NCBI GenBank assembly: GCA_947498155.1
Contig: CANMJD010000001.1
Location: 496,001-560,000, forward strand
Length of the DNA: 64,000 bases
Direction: 5' to 3'
Source of the DNA: an uncultured Pseudoruegeria sp.
GTDB lineage: Bacteria > Pseudomonadota > Alphaproteobacteria > Rhodobacterales > Rhodobacteraceae
Made by a program: the position numbers and the translations under genes. The notes beneath the pieces are model-generated. The model worked only from the letters and a program-made list of their open reading frames with translations, had not been told where the DNA came from and made no database searches. Position 1 is the stretch's first letter, and every line of letters starts with the position of its first letter. Positions 54,608 to 64,000 of the stretch are shown here, one piece after another.

Positions 54608-56578
54608 ATGACCATGCCCGCAGATGATCTTCTCTCCGGCCCCAATAATGACCAATCCTATGACGCCTCCTCGATCGAGGTGCTCGAAGGGCTGGAACCC
54701 GTGCGCAAACGCCCGGGCATGTATATCGGCGGCACCGATGAACGCGCCCTGCATCATCTGGTGGCCGAGGTGCTTGATAACTCTATGGACGAAGCCGTCG
54801 CCGGCTATGCCAACCGCATCGAAGTCGAATTGCACGCCGATTACGCGGTGACGATCCGCGACAACGGGCGCGGCATTCCCACCGATCCGCACCCGAAATT
54901 TCCCGGTAAATCCGCTCTCGAAGTCATTCTCTGCACGCTCCATGCCGGTGGTAAATTCTCTGGCAAAGCCTATCAGACCTCTGGCGGTTTGCACGGGGTT
55001 GGCGCCTCTGTGGTAAATGCGCTGTCCGATAGTATGGTGGTGCAGGTCGCGCGCAACAAAGAACTGGTCGAACAGCGGTTTTCCCGTGGCATCCCCTTGG
55101 GGCCTGTCGAAAAAGTCGGGGCGGCCCCGAACCGGCGCGGCACCTCTGTGACCTTTCACGCAGATGAGCAAATCTTTGGCAAACACCGCTTTAAACCCGC
55201 CCGCCTGTTTAACTCGATCCGCTCCAAAGCCTATCTGTTTTCCGGCGTTGAAATCCGCTGGAAGAGCGAAATCGACGACGGCGAAACCCCGACCGAAGCC
55301 ACGTTCCACTTTCCCGGTGGTCTGTCGGATTATCTGAATGAAACGCTGGGCAAAGCCTCTACCTATGCCGAAGCCCCCTTTGCAGGCACCGTCGATTTTC
55401 AGGAACGCTTCAAAGTGCCGGGCAAGGTCGAATGGGCGATCAACTGGACCCCGTCGCGCGACGGCTTTATCCAATCCTATTGTAACACCGTGCCCACGCC
55501 GGAAGGCGGCACCCATGTCGCCGGTTTCTGGGCTGCCGTTCTGAAAGGCATCAAAGCCTATGGAGAGTTGGTCAACAACAAAAAGGCCGCACAGATCACC
55601 CGCGATGACCTGATCACCGGCGGCTGTGCGCTTGTGTCCTGTTTTATCAGCGAACCTGAATTTGTCGGCCAGACCAAAGACCGCCTTGCCACCGTAGAGG
55701 CCCAGCGGCTGGTCGAGGGTGCGGTACGTGACCATTTTGACAACTGGCTGGCGGCGGATACCAAATCCGCTGGCTCGATCCTTGATTTCCTGATCCTGCG
55801 CGCCGAAGAACGCCTGCGCCGCCGTCAGGAAAAGGAAACCCAACGCAAATCCGCCACCAAAAAACTGCGCCTGCCCGGCAAGCTGGTGGATTGCTCCGCC
55901 ACCAACCGTGAAGGCACCGAATTGTTCATCGTAGAGGGCGACTCTGCCGGCGGTTCGGCCAAAATGGCGCGGGATCGCAAAACCCAAGCCCTGCTGCCCC
56001 TGCGCGGTAAAATACTCAATGTGCTCGGCGCGGCCTCTTCCAAGCTCGGTTCAAACGCCGAAATTTCCGACCTGACCCAAGCGCTTGGCGTCGGGCTGGG
56101 GACCAAATTCAACGTCGATGATTTGCGCTATGACAAAGTGATTATCATGACCGATGCGGATGTCGACGGCGCCCATATCGCCGCCCTTCTGATGACGTTT
56201 TTCTTCACTCAAATGCGCCCGATGATTGACACTGGGCATCTCTATCTCGCTTGCCCGCCCCTATTCCGCCTGACTCAAGGGGCCAAGCGGGTCTATTGTA
56301 TCGATGAGGCCGAAAAAGACGCCCATCTGGCCAAGGGTTTGGGCGGCAAGGGTAAAATCGACGTCAGCCGGTTTAAAGGTCTGGGGGAAATGGATGCCAA
56401 AGACCTGAAAGACACCACGATGAACCCGCTAACCCGCAAGCTGATCCGCGTCACCATAGACGAGGACGAACCCGGCGAAACCGGTGATCTGGTAGAGCGC
56501 CTGATGGGGAAGAAGCCGGAGATGCGGTTCCAGTATATTCAGGAAAATGCGCAGTTCGTTGAGGAATTGGATGTTTGA
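54608..56578 (+). CDS. parE: DNA topoisomerase IV subunit B
   Basis: 656 residues. GHKL ATPase motifs EVLDNSMDEAVAGYA, RDNGRGIPTDPHPK and TSGGLHGVGASVVNALS; TOPRIM EGDSAGGSAKMARDRKTQALL, MTDADVDGAHIA. Length fits ParE, not the longer GyrB. The stop TGA at 56576 overlaps the next gene's TTG. Confidence 0.95.
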   Translation: MTMPADDLLSGPNNDQSYDASSIEVLEGLEPVRKRPGMYIGGTDERALHHLVAEVLDNSMDEAVAGYANRIEVELHADYAVTIRDNGRGIPTDPHPKFPGKSALEVILCTLHAGGKFSGKAYQTSGGLHGVGASVVNALSDSMVVQVARNKELVEQRFSRGIPLGPVEKVGAAPNRRGTSVTFHADEQIFGKHRFKPARLFNSIRSKAYLFSGVEIRWKSEIDDGETPTEATFHFPGGLSDYLNETLGKASTYAEAPFAGTVDFQERFKVPGKVEWAINWTPSRDGFIQSYCNTVPTPEGGTHVAGFWAAVLKGIKAYGELVNNKKAAQITRDDLITGGCALVSCFISEPEFVGQTKDRLATVEAQRLVEGAVRDHFDNWLAADTKSAGSILDFLILRAEERLRRRQEKETQRKSATKKLRLPGKLVDCSATNREGTELFIVEGDSAGGSAKMARDRKTQALLPLRGKILNVLGAASSKLGSNAEISDLTQALGVGLGTKFNVDDLRYDKVIIMTDADVDGAHIAALLMTFFFTQMRPMIDTGHLYLACPPLFRLTQGAKRVYCIDEAEKDAHLAKGLGGKGKIDVSRFKGLGEMDAKDLKDTTMNPLTRKLIRVTIDEDEPGETGDLVERLMGKKPEMRFQYIQENAQFVEELDV

Positions 56579-57363
56579 GTGACTATGGCGCTTTAGGAAA
56601 ATCTGAGAAGAGATTAATCGATAAAGTTCTGGGCATGACAGAAGGTTATGTGCTCGACTTCAGCAATCGTACGATTGACGAATACTTCGAAGATGAGTTC
56701 GGAATAAGCATTTATGCCGAAAAATTCTCTATAAACGGAAACAGCAAAGCCAATCGATTACGCTCAGTTCTAGAAGATTGCTCTGGATCACAATCGGCAG
56801 AAATATTGCGAAGATTATGGGGCTACCGCTCTACGATATCGACTAGTGCAGCCAACCTAGATCCCAATATTGAAAAAAGACGGAAGGACCAGTTTTTTTC
56901 AATTATTGCGAAATTAGAGGGCGATGAAGGGCCCTTAGATATTTCCGCTTTTGCCGCATTCGAAAAATCCAATGCGCTTTACGAACTAGTCAATGCGATA
57001 GAACGTGACATAAGGGCTGACAAGCCGCAGGCAGCGTTAGATCGCTTGCATCTTTTTTGCATGAAGAGATTTAGACATCTTCTAACAGCTCGCGAAATTT
57101 CCATTTCAAAGGATGAACCGCTCAATAGTCTAGTTGGCAAATACGGAAAGGCGCTTAAGAGTGATGGAAACTACTCCGAAATGTCTCTGGTGTTCATTCG
57201 ATATTCTATTGCGGTGTTCGAAAAATTTAATGGCATAAGAAACAATCACTCTTTGGCGCATGATAACGAGCTACTCAGCGTTGATGAAGCTAAGTTCATT
57301 TTTGATGCAGTCAGCGCCGTTTTAAGATTTATCAAAAGAATTGACAAAGACTTCGACACCTGA
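56575..57363 (+). CDS. Abi-family (AbiJ-like) putative phage-defence protein
   Basis: 262 residues, A+T-richer than the flanking genes. The N-terminus EGYVLDFSNRTIDEYFEDEFGISIY and SKANRLRSVLEDC resemble AbiJ N-terminal domains; the C-terminus (MSLVFIRYSIAVF, IRNNHSLAHDN, LSVDEAKFIFDAVSAVLRFI) is the abortive-infection C-terminal type. A standalone accessory gene. The frame starts TTG 56575, overlapping the parE stop; upstream residues match the family, so TTG is preferred over Met21. Function by family only. Confidence 0.65.
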   Translation: MSDYGALGKSEKRLIDKVLGMTEGYVLDFSNRTIDEYFEDEFGISIYAEKFSINGNSKANRLRSVLEDCSGSQSAEILRRLWGYRSTISTSAANLDPNIEKRRKDQFFSIIAKLEGDEGPLDISAFAAFEKSNALYELVNAIERDIRADKPQAALDRLHLFCMKRFRHLLTAREISISKDEPLNSLVGKYGKALKSDGNYSEMSLVFIRYSIAVFEKFNGIRNNHSLAHDNELLSVDEAKFIFDAVSAVLRFIKRIDKDFDT

Positions 57364-57386
57364 ATCTTAACTAAGCGCCCGACTCT

Positions 57387-57502
57387 GGGTGGGCGTGAAG
57401 CGCCCTCCCGGGGGGATGAAAGGTGACCGTCGTGCCAGTGGCACGACGCAAGTCCTTGAACGGGCGCGGATTGGATCACAAGTGATCCAATCTATAGATT
57501 GG
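57387..57502. repeat. Array of near-perfect palindromes
   Basis: Four symmetric elements in 116 bp. (1) GGGTGGGCG/CGCCCTCCC (one mismatch, 57387-57409). (2) CGTCGTGCCA-G-TGGCACGACG (57428-57448). (3) GATTGGATCAC-AA-GTGATCCAATC (57469-57492). (4) CCAATCTATAGATTGG (57487-57502), sharing its left half with (3), so 3 and 4 are mutually exclusive. No T-run follows. Read as a structured RNA or a repeat element; no known family. Confidence 0.7.
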
Positions 57503-57703
57503 GACACCATCTCTATTGAACTCACTGGATAGCAAAACAGCAATATCCTACGACGCGACAATAGCTTCCCTAAATTTCAAACGGGCTATCATCCGCTGGG
57601 CCCGCGCAACGTAAGTTTTCAATCAGAATGACCTCTCCCCTATGGACCAACGCAATGTGCTGCCCAAAGGAACGATCCGAACCGAACCTGAAAATAGACC
57701 CTG

Positions 57704-57725
57704 ATCCGAAACCTCTGTTTCGGAT
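57704..57725 (+). promoter_or_regulatory. Hairpin upstream of fhs
   Basis: ATCCGAAAC-CTCT-GTTTCGGAT, a perfect 9-bp stem, about 120 bp before the fhs start. No T-run. Could be an mRNA leader hairpin or operator. Confidence 0.4.
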
Positions 57726-57846
57726 GGGAAACCGCTTTAGACGATTCCAGCGCTGAAAAGGTCGGAAAAGCGCCTGTTCGGATGGATTGCGCCCTCTATA
57801 GCTATGGGAACCCCGTATTTTGACTGGGGAGGACAGGGATCGCATC

Positions 57847-59523
57847 ATGGCTTATAAAACCGATATTGAAATCGCCCGCGCGGCAAATAAAAAACCCATT
57901 CAGGAAGTCGGTGCAAAGCTCGGCATTCCCAGTGAGCATCTGCTGCCCTATGGCCATGATAAGGCCAAGGTCGGTGAAGACTTTATCAAAAGCCTGAGCG
58001 ATCGCGACGACGGCAAGCTGATCCTTGTCACCGCCATCAACCCCACCCCCGCTGGCGAAGGCAAAACCACGACCACCGTAGGTCTGGGCGATGGGCTGAA
58101 CAAAATCGGCAAGAATGCAGCGGTCTGTATCCGCGAGGCCTCTTTGGGCCCGAACTTCGGCATGAAGGGCGGGGCTGCCGGAGGTGGCTATGCGCAGATC
58201 GTGCCGATGGAAGACATGAACCTGCATTTCACCGGCGATTTCCACGCCATCACTTCGGCCCATAACCTTCTGTCGGCAATGATCGACAACCATATCTATT
58301 GGGGCAACGAGCTTGAAATCGACGAGCGTCGCGTGACGTGGCGGCGTGTGCTGGACATGAACGACCGCGCCCTGCGCGATGTGGTGACATCGCTGGGGGG
58401 GGTGGCCAACGGCTTCCCGCGTCAGACCGGTTTTGACATCACCGTGGCGTCCGAAGTCATGGCGATCCTCTGCCTGTCGAATGATCTGGCTGATCTGAAA
58501 CAACGTCTGGGCGATATGATCGTGGCCTATCGCCGTGACCGCTCTGCGGTCTATTGCCGTGACATCAAGGCCGATGGCGCGATGACGGTGTTGCTTAAGG
58601 ATGCGATGCAACCCAACCTCGTGCAGACGCTGGAAAACAACCCCGCCTTTGTACATGGCGGTCCCTTCGCCAATATCGCCCATGGCTGCAACTCTGTTGT
58701 CGCCACCAAGACCGCGCTTAAACTGGCCGATTATGTCGTCACAGAAGCCGGTTTCGGGGCTGATCTGGGTGCTGAAAAATTCATGAACATCAAATGCCGC
58801 AAGGCCGGTCTGGCACCGGATTGTGTGGTGCTGGTGGCCACAGTGCGGGCGATGAAAATGAACGGCGGCGTGGCCAAGGCCGATCTGGGCGCGGAAAATG
58901 TCGACGCTGTCAACAACGGCTGCGCCAATCTGGGTCGCCACATCGGCAACCTGAAGCAATTCGGCGTGCCGGTGGTGGTTGCGATCAACCATTTTGTCAC
59001 CGATTCCGATGCCGAAGTCGCTGCCGTCAAAGCCTTTGTTGAAACACAGGGCTCCGAAGCAATCCTTTGTCAGCACTGGGAAAAAGGCTCTGAGGGGACC
59101 GTTGAACTGGCCACCCGTGTGGCCCAGATCGCCGATTCCGGCGTGTCGCAATTTGCCCCGCTTTATAGCGATGATCTCAGCCTTCTGGAGAAAATCGAAC
59201 GCGTGGCCACCTCGATCTATCGCGCCGACGAAGTCTTGGCCGATAAGAAGATCCGCTATCAGCTTCGGCAGTGGGAAGACGCCGGATATGGCACCCTGCC
59301 AGTCTGTATGGCCAAAACCCAATACAGCTTTTCGACCGATCCGAACCTGCGTGGCGCGCCGACCGGCCATTCGGTGCCGATCCGCGAAGTCCGCCTGTCT
59401 GCAGGGGCCGGATTTATCGTAGTGATCTGTGGTGAAATCATGACCATGCCGGGCCTGCCGCGCAAACCGGCCTCTGAAACGATTACGCTTAACGACGCAG
59501 GCTTGATCGAAGGCTTGTTCTAA
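57847..59523 (+). CDS. fhs: Formate-tetrahydrofolate ligase
   Basis: 558 residues. P-loop [52 protein letters not shown] and [11 protein letters not shown] near the end. Makes 10-formyl-THF with ATP. The frame starts 9 codons earlier; ATG 57847 (MAYKTD) fits the family. With folD downstream it completes a THF C1 pair. Confidence 0.95.
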   Translation: MAYKTDIEIARAANKKPIQEVGAKLGIPSEHLLPYGHDKAKVGEDFIKSLSDRDDGKLILVTAINPTPAGEGKTTTTVGLGDGLNKIGKNAAVCIREASLGPNFGMKGGAAGGGYAQIVPMEDMNLHFTGDFHAITSAHNLLSAMIDNHIYWGNELEIDERRVTWRRVLDMNDRALRDVVTSLGGVANGFPRQTGFDITVASEVMAILCLSNDLADLKQRLGDMIVAYRRDRSAVYCRDIKADGAMTVLLKDAMQPNLVQTLENNPAFVHGGPFANIAHGCNSVVATKTALKLADYVVTEAGFGADLGAEKFMNIKCRKAGLAPDCVVLVATVRAMKMNGGVAKADLGAENVDAVNNGCANLGRHIGNLKQFGVPVVVAINHFVTDSDAEVAAVKAFVETQGSEAILCQHWEKGSEGTVELATRVAQIADSGVSQFAPLYSDDLSLLEKIERVATSIYRADEVLADKKIRYQLRQWEDAGYGTLPVCMAKTQYSFSTDPNLRGAPTGHSVPIREVRLSAGAGFIVVICGEIMTMPGLPRKPASETITLNDAGLIEGLF

Positions 59524-59590
59524 GGCTTGAGGGGCGGTGCGGAACACAGTAGAGACATCTCGAAATCCTAACGGACACCGGAGCTCTGAC

Positions 59591-59890
59591 ATGACACGCG
59601 CCGCCCAAGACTGCCACTCTATGGCTGACCTACGCGATGCCATCGACGCCTTGGACCAGAACCTTGTTCGGCTGCTGGCCCAACGGATGCACTATATTGA
59701 CCGTGCCATCGAGTTGAAGCCTTCCGAGGGCATGCCCGCCCGCATCCCTGATCGGGTTGAGGCCGTGGTGCAAAATGTCATAAACACCGCCAAGGCTGAA
59801 GGCTTTGACCCGGTGCTTGCCGAAACCCTCTGGCGGCAGTTGATTGACTGGTCGATTGACCGTGAAGCCGTGAAAATCACCCCCGAATAA
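59591..59890 (+). CDS. Chorismate mutase (AroQ-type, small)
   Basis: 99 residues. Typical AroQ helix ADLRDAIDALDQNLVRLLAQRMHYIDRAI and VQNVINTAKAEGFDP. GGAGCTCTGAC before ATG 59591. Makes prephenate; IPL-like members exist. Odd between fhs and folD. Confidence 0.88.
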   Translation: MTRAAQDCHSMADLRDAIDALDQNLVRLLAQRMHYIDRAIELKPSEGMPARIPDRVEAVVQNVINTAKAEGFDPVLAETLWRQLIDWSIDREAVKITPE

Positions 59891-59942
59891 CCTTGGATAA
59901 GTGCTGTTCTAGGGGCCTCCCGCATACCGAAGGAACATAAAG

Positions 59943-60836
59943 ATGACCGCACAACTGATTGATGGCAAAGCCTTTGCCGCCACCGTCCGCGAAAAAGTCG
60001 CAACCCATGTCGCCCGTCTGAAAGAAGAGCATGGCATCACCCCCGGTCTGGCGGTTGTTCTGGTCGGCGAAGACCCTGCCTCGCAGGTCTATGTGCGGTC
60101 AAAAGGCAAGCTGACGGTTGAGGTCGGCATGAATTCCTATGAACACAAACTGGACGCCGATACCGCCGAGGCCGATCTTCTGGCGCTGATCGACAAGCTG
60201 AACAATGATCCCGCCGTGCACGGCATTCTGGTGCAGCTGCCCCTGCCCGGCCATCTGAACGAAGATCTGGTAATCAATGCGATTGATCCGGCCAAGGATG
60301 TGGACGGGTTTCACATCTCCAACGTCGGGCTGCTGGGAACTGGGCAGAAATCCATGGTGCCTTGCACGCCGCTGGGCTGTCTTATGATGCTGCGCGAACA
60401 TCATGGCTCTTTGTCAGGCCTGAACGCCGTGGTTGTCGGGCGCTCCAATATCGTCGGCAAACCCATGGCCAACCTGCTGCTGCGTGACAGCTGCACCGTT
60501 ACCATTGCCCATTCGCGCACCAAGGATATCGAAGCCCTGTGCCGTCAGGCGGATATTCTGGTGGCTGCCGTGGGCCGTCCGCAGATGGTCACTGGCGATT
60601 GGGTGAAACCCGGCGCAACCGTGATCGACGTCGGTATCAACCGGATCGAAAAACCCGAAGGTGGTACACGCCTTGTTGGCGATGTGGATTTTGACTCTGC
60701 CGCTGCCGTGGCAGGCGCCATTACCCCAGTGCCCGGTGGTGTCGGCCCCATGACCATTGCCTGCCTGTTGGCCAATACCTTGACCGCCTGCAGCCGCGCC
60801 AATGATCTGCCAGAGCCCGAAGGGCTGACGGCCTGA
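59943..60836 (+). CDS. folD: Methylenetetrahydrofolate dehydrogenase/cyclohydrolase FolD
   Basis: 297 residues. Marks: [14 protein letters not shown] (with catalytic Lys and Tyr), [40 protein letters not shown] and [29 protein letters not shown] precedes the ATG. Confidence 0.97.
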   Translation: MTAQLIDGKAFAATVREKVATHVARLKEEHGITPGLAVVLVGEDPASQVYVRSKGKLTVEVGMNSYEHKLDADTAEADLLALIDKLNNDPAVHGILVQLPLPGHLNEDLVINAIDPAKDVDGFHISNVGLLGTGQKSMVPCTPLGCLMMLREHHGSLSGLNAVVVGRSNIVGKPMANLLLRDSCTVTIAHSRTKDIEALCRQADILVAAVGRPQMVTGDWVKPGATVIDVGINRIEKPEGGTRLVGDVDFDSAAAVAGAITPVPGGVGPMTIACLLANTLTACSRANDLPEPEGLTA

Positions 60837-60867
60837 TCTCAGGGTCGGACCCTACAGAAACAAGAGC

Positions 60868-60898
60868 GGGCCACATGTTGTGCGTGGCCTCTTTCTTT
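60868..60898 (+). terminator. Terminator after folD
   Basis: GGCCAC and GTGGCC pair over 6 bp around a 9-nt loop (ATGTTGTGC), followed by TCTTTCTTT. It lies 30 bp after the folD stop. Confidence 0.6.
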
Positions 60899-60915
60899 AG
60901 GGCTACTGCGCGTGG

Positions 60916-61707
60916 TTAGTCCTTGAACTTCGGCGCGCGCTTTTGCATCTGGGACATAACTGCCTCCATCTGGTTGGGGGTGCCGATCAGGTTTTGCTGG
61001 GCGATGGATTCTTTCATCAAAACCTCCTCTGGCGGGGCCAGCAGGGTATCCGTGATCAGCTTTTTGGCCGCTCGCATGGCATCGGGGTTTTTACCGGTGA
61101 TCACCTGCGCGATCTCTGTGGCGCGGGCTAGCGGGTCATCATGTACGTCGGTGACAACGCCCCAGCCCTGCGCCCGGGAGGCGTCAAACTTCTCTCCGGT
61201 GTAGGTCAGCATTCGGATCACATCCACTGGCATCAGGTGGCGCATCATGACAAAGCCCGCCATATCCGGCACCAACCCCCAGCGGCTCTCCATGATCGAA
61301 AACTGCGTATCCGGAGCTGCAATCCGCAAATCAGCCCCGAGCATGATCTGAAAACCGCCACCAAAGGCATAACCATGCACCGCGGCGATCACCGGCATGG
61401 GTAGTTCGGCCCAGACCATGCTGGCATATTGAAACAGATTGCTGATGCCATGGGTGCGCGGCGTCAGCCCGCCATCGCTTTGCGCCACTTTGGCGATCTC
61501 GGGCATGGTCGCCAGATCAAGCCCCGCACAAAAAGCCGCACCCGCGCCGGTCAGGATCACGACCCGTATATCCCTGCGTTCCTTTAACGCCTCTCCGGCG
61601 GCAATGATCCCTTCGATCATCGCCACATCCAGCGCATTGCGCTTATCGGGCCTGTTCAAGGTCACCGTGGCCACATGGTTTTCTTCCGTGATCGTCACCC
61701 GTTCCAT
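60916..61707 (-). CDS. Enoyl-CoA hydratase/isomerase (crotonase) family
   Basis: 263 residues. Crotonase marks: ERVTITEENHVATVTLNRPDKRNALD, GAGAAFCAGLDL and HGYAFGGGFQIML, with the expected Glu positions partly changed. GGAAAG precedes ATG 61707. Substrate unknown. Confidence 0.88.
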   Translation of the reverse strand: MERVTITEENHVATVTLNRPDKRNALDVAMIEGIIAAGEALKERRDIRVVILTGAGAAFCAGLDLATMPEIAKVAQSDGGLTPRTHGISNLFQYASMVWAELPMPVIAAVHGYAFGGGFQIMLGADLRIAAPDTQFSIMESRWGLVPDMAGFVMMRHLMPVDVIRMLTYTGEKFDASRAQGWGVVTDVHDDPLARATEIAQVITGKNPDAMRAAKKLITDTLLAPPEEVLMKESIAQQNLIGTPNQMEAVMSQMQKRAPKFKD

Positions 61708-61802
61708 TGCATTTATCTTTCCAACTGATTGAGCTGCGCAAAGTTTGCGAGTGCGGCGACACGAAAACAAGTGTTTCGTCGCGGCAGCTTGAATGTTGCG
61801 CG

Positions 61803-62645
61803 ATGCGCATGTTCGCCTATCATCGCCCCATCGCTCCCGTGCGCACAGGATACCCCGTGGACAATCCAGACACCGCCTTTCCCTTCCCGCTTTTGGAACG
61901 CCTGTCCAGCGAGCCCGTCAGCCATTTTCAGGTCTTCGGCGATAAGAACTCCGGCACCAATCTCGCCCGTACACTGATCGCGGAAAACCTGCGCCTTGAA
62001 GATCGTCCGATTTATGGCTGGAAACACAGCGTGCCCGCCATGGCCGCCTTTGCCCCCGGCGCATTGATGGTGGTGCTCGTGCGCAATGCCATCGACTGGA
62101 GCACCGCCATGTACCGCCTGCCCCATCGCAACCTCCTAGAGGACGGCACAGTTGGCTATGGCGATTTTATCCGACAGGAATGGCACAGCAGCATCGGGCG
62201 TAAACCGCGCCGGAACTGGACAAAACCCTGGAACGTGCCAACCCGAGAGGATTTTGAGCATCGAGAATTACAACTCGATCGCCATCCACTGACCGGCCAA
62301 CGCTACAGCGACATTTTTGAAATGCGGCGGGTAAAACTCGGCGCCATGCTCGGCCTGCGCCATCGCGGCGTGAATATGGTGGCGGTGCGATTTGAAGATC
62401 TGCGCGAAAACCCCCACGGGTTCGTTCACGCGCTTGCCCATTGCTTTGATCTGTCCCTAAAGGCAGAACTTCACGCCCCCCGTCAGCGCCTCTCTCCCGG
62501 GCGGCTAAGCGGGCGGGAAAATACAGTGCCCCAGAAACTCGGTGAAGCGGACAGAGACTTCCTGCTTAGCGGCCTTGATCCCGAAACCGAAGCATTGGCG
62601 GGATACCGGTATGACGAAAAAACCGCAGCTGTGACCCTGATTTAA
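61803..62645 (+). CDS. Sulfotransferase-like protein
   Basis: 280 residues. P-loop-like HFQVFGDKNSGTNLARTL (PAPS 5' loop type) and VVLVRNAIDWSTAMYRLP (3' loop type), with VRFEDLRENP near the end. ATG 61803 chosen over upstream frame; no ribosome site. Divergent from crotonase. Resembles glycan sulfotransferases but is weak by sequence. Confidence 0.65.
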   Translation: MRMFAYHRPIAPVRTGYPVDNPDTAFPFPLLERLSSEPVSHFQVFGDKNSGTNLARTLIAENLRLEDRPIYGWKHSVPAMAAFAPGALMVVLVRNAIDWSTAMYRLPHRNLLEDGTVGYGDFIRQEWHSSIGRKPRRNWTKPWNVPTREDFEHRELQLDRHPLTGQRYSDIFEMRRVKLGAMLGLRHRGVNMVAVRFEDLRENPHGFVHALAHCFDLSLKAELHAPRQRLSPGRLSGRENTVPQKLGEADRDFLLSGLDPETEALAGYRYDEKTAAVTLI

Positions 62646-62649
62646 ATGC

Positions 62650-62681
62650 AAAACGCCGCCGGAATATCCGACGGCGTTTTT
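62650..62681. terminator. Bidirectional terminator between sulfotransferase-like gene and ftsH
   Basis: AAAACGCCG and CGGCGTTTT pair over 9 bp, with CGG/CCG continuing inside past one mismatch and a 5-nt loop; T-runs on both ends. The two genes converge here. Confidence 0.8.
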
Positions 62682-62697
62682 CTAGATTTTAATCCGC

Positions 62698-64000
62698 TTA
62701 GCTTGTCGGTTCAGGCGCCATGCCCCCATCATCGGGCTTGCGCTTGGGTTTGGTTTTCGGGATCGCCGTGATAGAAGCGGTGCCGCCACTATCCTTGTGA
62801 TCATCCTCATCCTCACCGCGGTTCAGCGGCTCACCGTTGATAACCTTTTTGATCTCGGGGCCGGTCAGCGTTTCATATTCCAACAGCCCCTGCGCAAGGT
62901 TCTCAAACCCTTCGCTTTGCTCTGTCAGGATACGCTTGGCTGTGTGATAGCCCTCATCGATCAGTGCTTTGACCTTGTCGTCAATCAGCTTCTGGGTCGC
63001 GCCGGAATGGTTGGTCCCCCCGCCGTAGTTGCCCAGATAGCTTTGCTGCTCATTGGCGTAATCCACATGGCCCAACTCATCGTCAAAGCCGAATTGGGTG
63101 ACCATCGCACGGGCGATTTTGGACGCCTGCTGGATGTCAGAGGTCGCGCCAGAGGTCACGTTCTCTTTGCCAAATTTCAGCTCTTCAGCCACTTTACCAC
63201 CCATCGCCATGGCGATCTTAGAGGTGTATTTGGTGTAGCTCACGCTCAACTGGTCACGCTCCGGCAGGCTAAGCACCAGACCCAGCGCACGACCGCGCGG
63301 GATGATCGTAGCCTTATGGATAGGATCATGCTGTGGCACGTTCAAACCCACAATCGCATGGCCGGCTTCGTGATAGGCTGTCAGTTTCTTTTCGTCCTCG
63401 GACATCACCATAGAGCGGCGTTCGCTGCCCATCATGACTTTGTCCTTGGCATTTTCGAAATCTTCCATGGTCACGAAACGACGGCCAATACGGGCTGCGG
63501 TTAGCGCTGATTCATTCACCAGATTGGCCAGATCCGCCCCAGAGAAGCCCGGTGTGCCTCGGGCAATAATGCGCAGGTCCACATCAGGGCCCAAGGGCAC
63601 TTTGCGCGCGTGCACGCCAAGGATTTTCTCACGGCCTTTAATGTCGGGATTCGGCACCTGAACCTGACGGTCAAATCGACCGGGGCGCAGCAGGGCTGGG
63701 TCAAGCACGTCGGGACGGTTGGTCGCCGCCACAATGATGATGCCTTCGTTGGCTTCAAAGCCGTCCATCTCAACCAGCAACTGGTTCAATGTCTGTTCAC
63801 GCTCATCGTTGCCGCCACCATAGCCAGCCCCACGGGAGCGGCCTACAGCGTCGATCTCATCGATAAAGACGATACAAGGGGCGTTCTTTTTGGCCTGCTC
63901 AAACATATCGCGCACGCGGCTCGCACCGACGCCTACGAACATTTCAACAAAATCGGAACCGGAAATCGTAAAGAACGGCACGCCCGCCTCACCCGCAATG
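62698..64000 (-). CDS. ftsH: ATP-dependent zinc metalloprotease FtsH (5' part outside window)
   Basis: The frame stays open to base 64000 ([20 protein letters not shown]), so the true start lies beyond. Visible: AAA+ second region (Walker [33 protein letters not shown]), then zinc HEXXH ([12 protein letters not shown]), and a polar C-terminus. Membrane part and Walker A are off the window. Ends in a terminator. Confidence 0.97.
   Translation of the reverse strand, partial: IAGEAGVPFFTISGSDFVEMFVGVGASRVRDMFEQAKKNAPCIVFIDEIDAVGRSRGAGYGGGNDEREQTLNQLLVEMDGFEANEGIIIVAATNRPDVLDPALLRPGRFDRQVQVPNPDIKGREKILGVHARKVPLGPDVDLRIIARGTPGFSGADLANLVNESALTAARIGRRFVTMEDFENAKDKVMMGSERRSMVMSEDEKKLTAYHEAGHAIVGLNVPQHDPIHKATIIPRGRALGLVLSLPERDQLSVSYTKYTSKIAMAMGGKVAEELKFGKENVTSGATSDIQQASKIARAMVTQFGFDDELGHVDYANEQQSYLGNYGGGTNHSGATQKLIDDKVKALIDEGYHTAKRILTEQSEGFENLAQGLLEYETLTGPEIKKVINGEPLNRGEDEDDHKDSGGTASITAIPKTKPKRKPDDGGMAPEPTS

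Larger units (their letters stand above)
57364..57846. other. Gene-free stretch rich in palindromes
   Basis: No gene seen; two minus frames (57246-57479, 57367-57561) have no family resemblance. It holds the array at 57387-57502 and a hairpin at 57704-57725. Confidence 0.5.

Noticed and set aside
57367-57561. 64-codon minus frame over the palindrome array
   Set aside because: Its codons follow the hairpin sequences; no ribosome site or family.
57802-59643. 613-codon frame antisense to fhs
   Set aside because: Shadow; His/Gly/Arg-rich as expected for the reverse of a G+C-rich gene.
1-64000. CRISPR array
   Set aside because: No regularly spaced direct repeats seen on either strand.
1-64000. 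Insertion sequence or transposase
   Set aside because: No transposase-like protein or terminal inverted repeats found.

Overview
The window looks like a chromosome segment of a denitrifying alphaproteobacterium of the Roseobacter group (Rhodobacteraceae). Grounds are the nirK/pseudoazurin and norCBQD gene sets with paired NnrR-type boxes, a cytochrome c-550 very like that of Paracoccus, a stand-alone ctaD, a SAM-II riboswitch in front of metZ, an Frc-type fructose ABC transporter, and several small families I know from this group. No database search was run; family calls come from motifs and remembered homologs.

Layout. 1-1499 holds most of a carbamoyltransferase gene that runs off the left edge. 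1703-11566 is a denitrification island. A leftward group (pseudoazurin, nirK, nirV) and a rightward group (nnrR-like regulator, then norC-norB-norQ-norD, two small membrane proteins and nnrS) are separated by two almost identical TTG-N8-CAA boxes. Nitrite is reduced to NO by NirK, fed by pseudoazurin; NO goes to N2O by NorCB, with NorQ/NorD as activation factors. No norE or nosZ is seen. 11833-13897 has a serine beta-lactamase-like hydrolase, a small lipoprotein and an L,D-transpeptidase.

14214-25660 is proposed here as an old genomic island. A 12-bp sequence identical to the 3' end of tRNA-Leu(GAG) (25649-25735) recurs at 14214, and the DNA between is gene-poor, less G+C-rich by eye, and carries at least two decayed genes. 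Its intact cargo is a secreted cysteine-repeat protein, a DUF1611 (DgcN-like) enzyme overlapping an alanine-racemase-fold PLP enzyme, and a ROK repressor divergent from frcBCA. I found no integrase.

25901-47054 is mainly housekeeping: lipB, an AraC regulator with a divergent short-chain dehydrogenase, cytochrome c-550, ctaD, DUF2244, Nudix, a PLP decarboxylase, a degenerate trypsin-like protein with SPOR-like and peptidoglycan-binding regions, an amidohydrolase, trkH, folE2, metZ behind a SAM-II riboswitch, a GntR/AbrB-transporter pair, a K+ channel with a Cys-rich head, and UspA opposite a HugZ-like protein with an FNR-like box. 47051-54528 has a large beta-helix protein, an ABC-F ATPase, an esterase, a pyruvyltransferase-like protein and a Stf0 sulfotransferase. 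54608-64000 has parE, an A+T-rich Abi-family (putative phage defence) gene overlapping the parE stop, a 115-bp array of near-perfect palindromes, then fhs, chorismate mutase, folD, a crotonase, a second sulfotransferase-like gene and the 3' part of ftsH.

Most worth a second look: the tRNA-flanked island and its cargo, the Abi gene with the adjacent palindrome array, the 40-bp nested palindrome before folE2, the terminator placed inside the start of the DUF2244 gene, and the triad-less protease.
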